Positions 26,362-34,253 of a stretch of 41,298 bases of DNA are shown piece after piece. Source of the stretch: Pseudarcicella hirudinis (GTDB taxonomy: Bacteria > Bacteroidota > Bacteroidia > Cytophagales > Spirosomataceae); contig NZ_FOXH01000020.1 of assembly GCF_900115665.1 (NCBI RefSeq), forward strand, positions 1 to 41,298. The letters run 5' to 3'. The translations under genes were made by a program, and so were the position numbers. The notes below the pieces were generated by a model. The model was not told the DNA's origin. It saw only the letters and a program-made list of their open reading frames with translations, and did no database searches. Position 1 is the first letter of the stretch. Every line of letters starts with the position of its first letter.

Positions 26362-26491
26362 TGTTCTTTCTGTTTGTGCAAACAAGCAATCTGCCACACA
26401 GCCTTAAAGAACTGTGCAGGTTAATGCAAAAATTTGCGGATGTTACAAAGGGGACCTGCATCCATGTTTTATATGTTTTTCAATGATGGCA
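26362..26491 (-). promoter_or_regulatory. Structured 5' leader of the mgtC-like gene
   Basis: About 130 nt between a -7 box and the ATG. TGCAGGT (26415-26421) pairs with ACCTGCA (26454-26460), enclosing a smaller GCAAA/TTTGC hairpin (26426-26437 region); a further CACAG/CTGTG hairpin lies nearer the start codon (about 26396-26415). The fold could be a metal- or stress-sensing leader, but no known riboswitch class is recognised. Confidence 0.4.
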
Positions 26492-26499
26492 CAAAAGTA
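26492..26499 (-). promoter_or_regulatory. Predicted -7 box of the mgtC-like gene
   Basis: TACTTTTG on the minus strand fits TAnnTTTG exactly. No -33 TTTG lies at the right distance. Confidence 0.45.
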
Positions 26500-26502
26500 A
26501 GG

Positions 26503-26522
26503 CAGCTTCCTTCGGGAAGCTG
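26503..26522 (-). terminator. Hairpin after the sensor kinase gene
   Basis: CAGCTTCC (26503-26510) and GGAAGCTG (26515-26522), perfect 8-bp stem with a 4-nt loop, about 47 bp after the kinase stop codon, then CCTTACTTTTG on the minus strand. It probably ends the two-component operon and lies just before the mgtC promoter. Confidence 0.6.
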
Positions 26523-26569
26523 TTACAGACCTTTTATAAAAAAATTAGAATTTTATTAGAATGAAGAAA

Positions 26570-27937
26570 TCAGAGATGCGGTAACTGAATGGTGAAAATG
26601 GTTCCAATATTTGTCTGGGAGGTGACTGAAATATTTCCATGGTGCAGCAAAACTATTTTTTGGCTAAGAGAAAGTCCTATGCCATTGCCTTCTGTAAACG
26701 TTTTGTTTTCGCCACGATAAAAAGGAACAAAGATACTTTTCAGATCATCGGCCGCAATGCCAATGCCATTATCAGAAAAACGGAGTATAATTCCTTCTTT
26801 GTCGAATGAAACCGCAACGGTACTTTGTTTGTCATTTGAATATTTACAGCTGTTTTCCATCAGATTGGCAAATGCAACTTTTAAAAGATATTCATTGCCA
26901 TTTACAGAAATATCAGCATCATCTTCGAAATCCTTTTCAAAAATAATGTTGATTTTAAATGAGCTGTTGTTGTGCAAAACATCGTTTCTTGCCTCAATCA
27001 GCACTTCATCAAGGCGCAGGTTTTTGAAAGCGATTTCGGCTGAATCATAATTTGCCTTTGCTAAATCCAGTAAGTTATTTGAGAGATGAATTAATTTTTG
27101 GGTATCAGAAATAATGTGCTCAATGGCCTTTTTATATTGCTCATTGCTTCGCTCTTTTTCAGCTGTCAATTGCAGTTCTGCAAACATGGCAGTAAGAGGC
27201 GTCCGCAGTTCATGGGAAATATTGGAAACGAAATGTTTCTGAGCATCAAAGGAATTTTCCAAACGATTCAGCATTTCATTAAAGGTATTTGCCAAATCGG
27301 TAAGTTCATCATTGTTTTTGTTTGTATTTAACCGGAGATCAAGATTGGTAGCGGAAATTTTTTTCACCTTGTCGGTCATTTGGGTAACCGGTTCAAATGC
27401 TTTCTTAGAAAAGAAATGCCCGGCCAGATAGATAAACAAAATAGAAATTACGAAGACGAAAGAACTTGTTCTTAATAAGCTGTTGAGTTTATCGTATCCG
27501 TATTGATCGTAAGCGGCTGCCGTGATAAGATATTTTTTGTTTTTATACGGAAATTTTAAGCCTATTACCTGCCAGTCTTTCTGGTAAAATCTGACTTCCC
27601 CCTTTTTATAAATTTCGTCAATCATGGGTCTTGTTTCTTTTACAAAGTCAAGATCCACAGCATCATGGTAAAGCAGGTGAAAGGAGGTGTCGTAAATTGC
27701 CACTTCCACCTCGTTTAATATTTTACGGTTATTATGGTAAATTTCCTGAAGGGTTTTTACTTCTACTTCTGCATTCAGAAACAGATTTGCTTTAGTTATG
27801 GCCTCTTTTTTCAGGGATGTGTAAAAATCTTTTTCACGGTTTTTTTTTGCGCTGTAATAAATTACCGAGGCAAACAGCAGTAAGATAGTTGCTGTAATAA
27901 AGGTAAACAATATGGTGAGCCGCGTCCTGATTTTCAT
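26570..27937 (-). CDS. Membrane sensor histidine kinase (CusS/CzcS-like)
   Basis: 455 residues. Two membrane helices (about 8-29 and 158-175) bracket a periplasmic sensor; a HAMP domain follows (FEPVTQMTDKVKKIS, residues 181-195). The phosphoacceptor is His242 in SNISHELRTPLTAMFAELQ, then N-box NLMENSCKYS, G1 DNGIGIA and G2 GNGIGLSLSQKI. Its start overlaps the regulator stop by 4 bp (ATGA). Gene position beside the divalent-metal pump suggests metal sensing; the sensor domain itself gives no proof. Confidence 0.92.
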   Translation of the reverse strand: MKIRTRLTILFTFITATILLLFASVIYYSAKKNREKDFYTSLKKEAITKANLFLNAEVEVKTLQEIYHNNRKILNEVEVAIYDTSFHLLYHDAVDLDFVKETRPMIDEIYKKGEVRFYQKDWQVIGLKFPYKNKKYLITAAAYDQYGYDKLNSLLRTSSFVFVISILFIYLAGHFFSKKAFEPVTQMTDKVKKISATNLDLRLNTNKNNDELTDLANTFNEMLNRLENSFDAQKHFVSNISHELRTPLTAMFAELQLTAEKERSNEQYKKAIEHIISDTQKLIHLSNNLLDLAKANYDSAEIAFKNLRLDEVLIEARNDVLHNNSSFKINIIFEKDFEDDADISVNGNEYLLKVAFANLMENSCKYSNDKQSTVAVSFDKEGIILRFSDNGIGIAADDLKSIFVPFYRGENKTFTEGNGIGLSLSQKIVLLHHGNISVTSQTNIGTIFTIQLPHL

Positions 27938-28614
27938 TCAGCTTTCAGAATAAATCCCATTCCTGATTTGGTATGAATGAGTTTTTTGTCGAAGTCTTTA
28001 TCAATTTTTTTACGCAGATAATTAATGTAAACATCAATGAAATTAGTCCCGGTGTCGAAGTGAGTATCCCAAACCTTTTCAGCAATTTCACCTCTTGATA
28101 AAACTCTTTCAGGGTTTTGCATCATATATTCCAGGAGTTTAAATTCTTTTGGGGTAAGGTTTATTTCGGCATTATTTCGCTTTACGATTTTGGTGTACAG
28201 GTTAATTTCAAGGTCTGCAAATTTTAAGATAAAGCCAGTACTTTGTTCTTTTTTATGACTTCTTTTCAGTAAAACCCGGATACGAACCAGTAATTCGCGC
28301 ATTTCAAACGGTTTTACCAGATAATCATCCGCTCCGGCATCAAAACCTTCTACTTTATCGTCAGTTGTGCCAAGTGCAGTAAGCAAAATAATAGGGGTGT
28401 CGGGGATCGTCTGGCGGATTTCCTTACACAGATCCAGTCCATCCATTTTAGGTAATATAATGTCTGAAATAATGAGATCATATACATTACTTAATGCTAA
28501 TTTTTTTCCTGAAAGCCCGTCATATGCTAATGTAGTGGTAAAACCATGCTCTGCCAATCCTCTCTGGAGGAGTTCAGCTACTCTAAGGTCGTCTTCTATA
28601 ATCAGAATTTTCAT
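27934..28614 (-). CDS. OmpR-family response regulator (CusR/CzcR-like)
   Basis: 226 residues. Receiver domain with acidic pair Asp8/Asp9, phospho-acceptor Asp51 (YDLIISDIILPKMDG), Thr in LLTALG and Lys in DDYLVKPFEMRELL. C-terminal winged helix: LTPKEFKLLEYMMQNPERVL and the recognition segment GTNFIDVYINYLRKKID. It is first in the operon with its kinase and probably activates the pump operon downstream. A perfect -7 box ends only 5 bp before its ATG. Confidence 0.93.
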   Translation of the reverse strand: MKILIIEDDLRVAELLQRGLAEHGFTTTLAYDGLSGKKLALSNVYDLIISDIILPKMDGLDLCKEIRQTIPDTPIILLTALGTTDDKVEGFDAGADDYLVKPFEMRELLVRIRVLLKRSHKKEQSTGFILKFADLEINLYTKIVKRNNAEINLTPKEFKLLEYMMQNPERVLSRGEIAEKVWDTHFDTGTNFIDVYINYLRKKIDKDFDKKLIHTKSGMGFILKAE

Positions 28615-28619
28615 TACAG

Positions 28620-28627
28620 CAAAGGTA
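28620..28627 (-). promoter_or_regulatory. Possible -7 box of the two-component operon
   Basis: TACCTTTG on the minus strand fits TAnnTTTG but lies 5 bp before the ATG, so a transcript from it would be leaderless or nearly so. No -33 TTTG is seen 20 bp upstream. Confidence 0.3.
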
Positions 28628-28715
28628 CATCTTCAATTCGGACTGAGCTTTATCGGAATCAGGAAAACTTTATTGAGAATTTGCTTCTGACAGGAGAGAT
28701 TCAATAGGAAAAAGA

Positions 28716-28761
28716 AAACGCCGGAATAGAGAGGATGCATTTCTCACATATTCCGGCGTTT
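28716..28761 (-). terminator. Strong intrinsic terminator after the beta-helix/PDZ gene
   Basis: AAACGCCGGAATA (28716-28728) and TATTCCGGCGTTT (28749-28761) pair perfectly over 13 bp; on the minus strand the stem is followed by TTTTCTTTTT. It lies 22 bp after the stop codon. Confidence 0.85.
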
Positions 28762-28782
28762 CACTGCCTTGTACCAGCTTTA

Positions 28783-31236
28783 TTATTTTACTTCTGAAAG
28801 TGGTGGCAAACTTTCGTTTACAGTAAAGACTGCTATTTTCTGGTTTCTGATAACTTCAAAAATAAATGACTTTTTATCACCTGTTTTATTCCTGAGGTAT
28901 TCTTTCAACTCAAAGATATTTTTCAGTTTCATTCCATTGATTTTTTGAATTAAATCTCCGTTTTTAAAACCCAGTTTTGCTGCCTGGCTGCCATTTGCAA
29001 AATTAACAAGTGCCACACCGGCTTCGTCGTAGCCAACTCCATAAGCAGAAAGTTCTTCTCCGACAGGTTCTTTTAATAGGGCACCAAGCCAGGTATAAAC
29101 AATTCCTCGGGCATAATTAATGGTTTCAGTATTTATTGTTATTTTATCAATTACAGGAGTTTTTGCAAGGGCTTTTAAGGCTGGTTTAGTTACACCGAAG
29201 TGCATTAAGTCAAAATTACTGAAACCTGTCTGCAAAGCCGGAGAAGCATCTTTTACACTGAAGTCGCCCTTGTCGGCATCTGCAAAAAGCGGGTCTCCGT
29301 TAAGTGAATTTTTGTCACAATCATTTTGGTTAAAGCGATTCTTGTTTTCCTGATCTGATACAAAAAAGTTATAATCCAGTTCTTTTCCCCATTTGCCATT
29401 CTGAGCAATGGATTTATTCATAACTGCCGGTCGGTATGCCATAAATATGATATTGTTTTTAAAAACATCACCGCTATGCTGATACCAGACATGCGGGTGG
29501 AGGCTATTGTTGACAATGATGTTGTTGGAGGCAATTCTGTCATATCCTTCCCGCATTTTCAGACCACCTTTCAACAGTAAATTATTATAAATTCTATAAC
29601 TCGTTGAGCCATCGTCGAGGTCAATATCCCATCCATGGTCACAACGCCAGCGGTTGTTTCTTAAAATATTTGGTTCAATGATATCCAGGAACGGTAGTGT
29701 TGGTTCTTTGGCTACTTCAGCAACTGTCTCATTGATTTCCGGTGTCCAGAAACGGTCCCGTCCCCATGAATTAAAACTCCCGTGATCGCCTGTTTCTAAA
29801 ACGGTGTTAAAGATGTCGCAATTCTCAACAATATGACCACCAAATGTACCTTCATTGATGTTGATTCCTGCCCGGGGAACATCATAGATAGAACAATGAT
29901 TAACCCGGATTTTATGCGAAACGGAGATGTGAATCGGGGCGGTTTGCTTTTCGTCCCTTCCGGTCATTGTTATCAGACAGTCTTCTACAAGGCAATCTTC
30001 CGGGAAATTATCACCTTTTGGTCCCGGTGTTTTATCTAAATTTTTAAAATCCTGGTTTCCATACCTGAAGAGCGGATTTCTGACAGTAGCCGGATCACCG
30101 ACAAAAGCAATTCCATTTGCTCCGCTATGGTGAATATAGCAACCCCTGATGGTAATTCTGCGATTATAATTGTTGACAAAAATGGTATTTCCACCAACCT
30201 GATCAAATTCACAATCGCTGATGGTACAATTTTCTGCCCCGTTAAAAAACACTGCTCCTCCCCGGTACACTGTCCAGTCTGAACGTAAAAGCGGTTCTTT
30301 ATTATCCATAAAAGTGCGGGCGGTATGCCTGAATACAAAACCTTTGAGGGTTATGCCTTGTACAGGTTTTTCTTTTGAACCATTAAATTCAACCAGATGC
30401 CTTAATCTTACAACCTCCACTTTTGCCGTTTTTAAATCAGTTCCAGATGCCGGTAAATAATAAAGTGTATGCTCCCGGGTATTGTAAAACCATTCGCCTG
30501 CTACATCTAATTCCTCAAAAACATTTTCAACCATTCTATAGAGCGGGTGCATTTCAGAGGGGCGGTTATTCTGCCAGCCGCCCTCATATTTAAGTGTACC
30601 GTCCTGATTTCGTCCCTGTATTTTCCAGTGCATATCTCCCCACAAATAACTGTGCATAGCATGGATATAGCCATCTTCAGGATTTTTCCAGCCTTTTATC
30701 CGGTTTTTCACTAACGGATCAGTCAGAGAATCTGCTTTGGCATTATGATTTAATGCCCAGGTGTCAAATACATTTTTGCCAGTTACTGCATTAGGAAACC
30801 TGGCCATTCGTTGGCGTGTACCGTTGATATATAACTGGTCAATCGTAATATTATCCGGAACCTTTGCCTTGAAAATTCCTTTTTGCCAGGGTTTCCAATC
30901 GAGTTTCAATGACAAGCCGCCACTTAAAACAGCCTTGCCTTCATGTTCAGCCCGATAAGTAATTGGTGAAGCCGGATCTCTACTGTCTTCAGGCGTAAAA
31001 AGGATCGTTTCAGGTAAGTAGTAGATTCCATCTTTAAAAACCACGTTTACCGATTTATCAACCGGTGCTTTCTGAGCTAATCCTTTGGCTTTAGCAAAAC
31101 TCGCCAGGGGTTTCTCTCTCGTCCCATTATTTTTATCGTTCCCATCCGGAGACACATAGATATTTTGTCCTGAAGAGGAGAAAGAAAAAGCCAGAATAAA
31201 GATCGCAGATAATATTTTTTGAACGCTTTGAGTCAT
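28783..31236 (-). CDS. Secreted right-handed beta-helix protein (GH141-like) with C-terminal PDZ
   Basis: 817 residues with a signal peptide (about 1-23, ending SSSG). It opens with IYVSPDGNDKNNGTREKPLA, the standard lead-in of beta-helix carbohydrate-active enzymes, then FKDGIYYLPETILFTPEDS and LSGGLSL. Helix coils follow at about 300-650 (NCTISDCEFDQVGGNTIFVN; ITIRGCYIHHSGANGIAF; HIVENCDIFNT). This order is like family GH141 (fucosidase/xylanase), but family and substrate need a profile search. Residues about 734-812 are a PDZ domain (GFKNGDLIQKINGMKLKNIF). The PDZ fusion is unusual for such an enzyme. The gene is monocistronic with its own terminator. Confidence 0.8.
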   Translation of the reverse strand: MTQSVQKILSAIFILAFSFSSSGQNIYVSPDGNDKNNGTREKPLASFAKAKGLAQKAPVDKSVNVVFKDGIYYLPETILFTPEDSRDPASPITYRAEHEGKAVLSGGLSLKLDWKPWQKGIFKAKVPDNITIDQLYINGTRQRMARFPNAVTGKNVFDTWALNHNAKADSLTDPLVKNRIKGWKNPEDGYIHAMHSYLWGDMHWKIQGRNQDGTLKYEGGWQNNRPSEMHPLYRMVENVFEELDVAGEWFYNTREHTLYYLPASGTDLKTAKVEVVRLRHLVEFNGSKEKPVQGITLKGFVFRHTARTFMDNKEPLLRSDWTVYRGGAVFFNGAENCTISDCEFDQVGGNTIFVNNYNRRITIRGCYIHHSGANGIAFVGDPATVRNPLFRYGNQDFKNLDKTPGPKGDNFPEDCLVEDCLITMTGRDEKQTAPIHISVSHKIRVNHCSIYDVPRAGININEGTFGGHIVENCDIFNTVLETGDHGSFNSWGRDRFWTPEINETVAEVAKEPTLPFLDIIEPNILRNNRWRCDHGWDIDLDDGSTSYRIYNNLLLKGGLKMREGYDRIASNNIIVNNSLHPHVWYQHSGDVFKNNIIFMAYRPAVMNKSIAQNGKWGKELDYNFFVSDQENKNRFNQNDCDKNSLNGDPLFADADKGDFSVKDASPALQTGFSNFDLMHFGVTKPALKALAKTPVIDKITINTETINYARGIVYTWLGALLKEPVGEELSAYGVGYDEAGVALVNFANGSQAAKLGFKNGDLIQKINGMKLKNIFELKEYLRNKTGDKKSFIFEVIRNQKIAVFTVNESLPPLSEVK

Positions 31237-31638
31237 TATTATTCAATGATAAAATATTTATTTTCAATAAGTTAATAGATTTGTAAAGGGTGTGCCTTTC
31301 TGATAAATAAGATACTGTTGAAAAAGACATTTTGATGAAGATAATACCCCTGAACAGAAAGAGATTTTCACATTTATCTTTCCGATTTCAGCAAGATTAA
31401 CCGGATTCCTTCTGAAGATTTTTACCAAAAATTAACAGAAAAGCCTCAAAACTGATAAAAAGCTTTTAACCATTCATAACGTATTTGCGGGGTTATATCC
31501 CAATTCTTTAGAAATGAAAACGCAATTGGATTTAAACTGTTACTATTGCATTTGTATGGAAAATGGCTCAATAATTCCTGAAACATATGTCCGTTAATGT
31601 AATTTAAGTTATGCGTAATCCGGAAATACCATCTATCT
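31237..31638. other. 400-bp divergent intergenic region
   Basis: Between the beta-helix gene (minus) and the serine hydrolase gene (plus), so it should carry both promoters. AT-rich, no gene, no clear promoter pair and no strong inverted repeat was found. Confidence 0.5.
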
Positions 31639-33123
31639 ATGAAAAAGCGGTTGTTAATATTCATTTTCTCTATTTGTCTGCCCCGGATCTCTTACACCCA
31701 GAATATTGATTCGATTGTAAATCATGCAGCGACAACCTATCTGGCTGGCAGACCGTGGGTTGGATTGTCCGTGGGAGTCATTAGAAAAGACAAATTTCAC
31801 CTTTATTATTTTGGCAGTACCCAAAAAGATAAAAACAGTCTTCCTGTTACAACCAGCCTTTACGAAATAGGGTCAATTACCAAGACTTTCACCAGTATGT
31901 TGCTGGCACAGGCAGTGGTTGACGAAAAGGTTAATCTGAAGGATGATATCCGAAAATATCTTAAAGGCAGTTACCCCAATCTTGAATTTAATGGTAAACC
32001 TGTTCAATTGATTCATTTGGCCAATCTGACATCCGGACTTCCGGACAATCTTCCTGAAAATATGCCGCCGTTTCAAACGAAAGAGCGGGAATCTCAGCTT
32101 TTTGAACTGAAGAAAATACATGATGGTTATACACGATCCCAATTTCTGCAGGATCTTCATACCGTAAAATTAAGCAGAGAACCTGGATTAAATCCTGCAC
32201 ATTCTAACACCGCGGCTCAGTTACTGGGTTTTTTACTCGAAAATATTTATGGGATGAGTTATGCTGACCTGTTACAAAAATATGTAACCGGCCCTTTGAA
32301 TATGAAGCATACTTATATTTCCGTTCCAACATCAGAAAAGGGTTTTTGCGTAAAGGGATATAATGAAAAAGGCATTCTTATGCCAGAAATTCCGAAAGAT
32401 GCAGGAAGTGCCGGGGTATTGAAATCAAGTCTGGCCGATATGATGAAATATGTTAATTATCACCTTAAGGAAAAGGATAAACGAGTAGTGCTTAGTCATA
32501 CCCTTTTCTGGGGGAATTATGAGAACTTTGGAATAGGTTTAAACTGGTATTTAAAGACAAATTTTGATGAAAAAAGGCGGATTTGGACATCAGGGGGTAC
32601 TTTTGGTTTTTCTTCTTACAGCGTTCTTTATCCTGAAGCTGATTTTGCAGTGATAACGCTTGCGAACCAAAATGGCGAAAGCGCAGAATATGCTTTGTCT
32701 GAAATAGCAAATACTATTTATAATGAAGTACACTTTTCGGCTCCGGAACGCTCTGCAGAAGGTTTTGGCTTTTCAAGATCTGTCAATCTTCTGCTTGAAA
32801 TGTTAAACCAGCGGGGATTTCAATTTGCCGAAGAAATAGCTAATGAATTAAAAGCGAAAGACAACAGGTTTAGATTGTCCGAAGATGAGTTAAATGTATT
32901 TGGTTACACACTGTTGGGCAAGGGCAATAAAGACAAAGCTTTGGTGATATTTAAGCTAAATGTAAGTCTGTTTCCGGAAAGCTCAAATACTTATGATAGT
33001 CTGGCTGAAGTATATGAAAGTCTGGGCGATAAAGCCCTGTCCATTAAAAATTATAAACGCTCTCTGGAACTTAATCCGTCAAATACTAATGCGGTTGAGC
33101 ATTTAAAGAAGCTTGAGGATTAG
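31639..33123 (+). CDS. Beta-lactamase-family serine hydrolase with C-terminal TPRs
   Basis: 494 residues, signal peptide ending near RISYTQ (21). The class C-type fold is shown by Ser79-Ile-Thr-Lys82 in YEIGSITKTFTS, the nucleophile motif. The second motif, normally YxN, reads HSN here (His188, in NPAHSNTAAQLLG), so the usual tyrosine is replaced. The third motif is TSGGTFGFSSY. Residues about 400-494 form two or three tetratricopeptide repeats (LGKGNKDKALVIFKLNVSLF; LAEVYESLGDKALSIKNYKR). Likely a periplasmic peptidase or esterase; antibiotic hydrolysis is not implied. Confidence 0.87.
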   Translation: MKKRLLIFIFSICLPRISYTQNIDSIVNHAATTYLAGRPWVGLSVGVIRKDKFHLYYFGSTQKDKNSLPVTTSLYEIGSITKTFTSMLLAQAVVDEKVNLKDDIRKYLKGSYPNLEFNGKPVQLIHLANLTSGLPDNLPENMPPFQTKERESQLFELKKIHDGYTRSQFLQDLHTVKLSREPGLNPAHSNTAAQLLGFLLENIYGMSYADLLQKYVTGPLNMKHTYISVPTSEKGFCVKGYNEKGILMPEIPKDAGSAGVLKSSLADMMKYVNYHLKEKDKRVVLSHTLFWGNYENFGIGLNWYLKTNFDEKRRIWTSGGTFGFSSYSVLYPEADFAVITLANQNGESAEYALSEIANTIYNEVHFSAPERSAEGFGFSRSVNLLLEMLNQRGFQFAEEIANELKAKDNRFRLSEDELNVFGYTLLGKGNKDKALVIFKLNVSLFPESSNTYDSLAEVYESLGDKALSIKNYKRSLELNPSNTNAVEHLKKLED

Positions 33124-33129
33124 ATTTGC

Positions 33130-33156
33130 AACCACATAGGCATATAGAACACATAG
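33130..33156. repeat. Dispersed repeat, copy 1
   Basis: The 27-bp stretch starting AACCACATAGG and ending ACACATAG shares 22 of 27 bases with the copy at 41208-41234. It lies 6 bp after the serine hydrolase stop and runs straight into the tandem array. Confidence 0.7.
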
Positions 33157-33430
33157 AAAAAAAGAAGATATAGAAAAAAAGAAGATATAGAAAAAAAGAA
33201 GATATAGAAAAAAAGAAGATATAGAAAAAAAGAAGATATAGAAAAAAAGAAGATATAGAAAAAAAGAAGATATAGAAAAAAAGAAGATATAGAAAAAAAG
33301 AAGATATAGAAAAAAAGAAGATATAGAAAAAAAGAAGATATAGAAAAAAGGAAGATATAGAAAAAAGGAAGATATAGAAAAAAGGAAGATATAGAAAAAA
33401 AAGAAGATATAGAAAAAAAGGAAGATATAG
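33157..33430. repeat. 17-bp tandem repeat array, 16 units
   Basis: GATATAGAAAAAAAGAA repeats with a 17-bp period from the first GATATAG at 33167 to the last at 33424, 16 copies counted. Twelve units are identical or nearly so; four near the end read GGAA for AGAA, and the last two steps are 18 bp from an extra A. The plus strand is almost pure purine. No coding frame and no distinct spacers, so it is not CRISPR. Confidence 0.92.
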
Positions 33431-33525
33431 ATTTTCGAGGATAGCTTTAGATCATTACATCTCTACTGAGGAAAATGGGCTTGCTTTTAAGTTTTTGGGT
33501 TGGGTCCTGCTATTTCTTTGTTTAT

Positions 33526-33538
33526 GCAACGGCGTTGC
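33526..33538. promoter_or_regulatory. Short palindrome upstream of the methyltransferase gene
   Basis: GCAACGGCGTTGC, perfect 6-bp arms around one base, 69 bp before the methyltransferase start. It may be an operator; nothing else supports it. Confidence 0.3.
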
Positions 33539-33607
33539 GTTTTGTAATTGTTTTCTTAATTTTGCTGATGATATTGCAACAGGGGAATTTGAAAAATACA
33601 ATTAGAG

Positions 33608-34246
33608 ATGACAGATATATGGGAGAATGCTTTTGCTGAAAGACAGGAGATGTGGGGGTTAGAACCTACGGAATCAGCTATTATGGCTAATGATTTTTTT
33701 AAAAAACAGCATATTAAGAATGTATTGATTCCGGGGATCGGATATGGAAGAAATGCAAAATTGTTTGTAGATAATGGCATTAAAGTAACAGGTATTGAGA
33801 TTTCAGAAACTGCTATAAAACTTGCAGAAAAACATTTTGGCGCTGTAATGAAAATATATCATGGTTCTGTAACCGATATGCCTTTTGACCCGGAGTTGTA
33901 CGAAAGTGTTTTCTGTTATGGATTGATTTATTTGCTGGATTTTGAGGAGCGGAAAAAGCTGATCAGAGATTGTTACAATCAGTTGCAAAGTGATGGTTAC
34001 ATGATTTTCTCTGTAATTTCCACTAATTCACCTAATTACGGGATGGGTAAACAAATTGGTGAAAATCATTTTGAAATACAGGGCGGACCCAGGTTGTTCT
34101 TTTATGATGAAGAAGCTATTCAAAAGGAATTCGGGGCCTATGGTTTGATGGAATTTTTTGAGATAGATGAACCTGTTAATAAGGGAGTAAACAGTCCTCC
34201 GTTTAAATTCTGGTTTTTAAAATGCTGGAAGGGACATTTGTCATGA
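33608..34246 (+). CDS. Class I SAM-dependent methyltransferase
   Basis: 212 residues. Motif I VLIPGIGYGRNAKLFVDNGI with the acidic residue in VTGIEISETAIKLAEKHFG binds S-adenosylmethionine; SVTDMPFDPELYESVFCYGL is motif II/III, and LQSDGYMIFSVIST follows. The start IWENAFAERQEMWGLEPTES resembles small TPMT/TehB-like methyltransferases. Acceptor unknown. It converges with the GH18-NodB-GT2 gene, 7 bp apart. Confidence 0.87.
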   Translation: MTDIWENAFAERQEMWGLEPTESAIMANDFFKKQHIKNVLIPGIGYGRNAKLFVDNGIKVTGIEISETAIKLAEKHFGAVMKIYHGSVTDMPFDPELYESVFCYGLIYLLDFEERKKLIRDCYNQLQSDGYMIFSVISTNSPNYGMGKQIGENHFEIQGGPRLFFYDEEAIQKEFGAYGLMEFFEIDEPVNKGVNSPPFKFWFLKCWKGHLS

Positions 34247-34253
34247 ATAGCTG

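Noticed and set aside
26362-26491. Known Ni/Co or Mn (yybP-ykoY) riboswitch
   Set aside because: Stems are present but the conserved core bases of these classes were not found.
30036-30338. 100-codon frame inside the beta-helix gene
   Set aside because: Same-strand shifted frame of a well-supported protein; no family features.
31639-33123. Antibiotic-resistance beta-lactamase
   Set aside because: The fold is shared, but the motif YxN is altered and TPRs are attached; most such proteins are peptidases or esterases.
33157-33430. CRISPR array
   Set aside because: Units are 17 bp and adjoin directly; there are no unique spacers and no cas genes.
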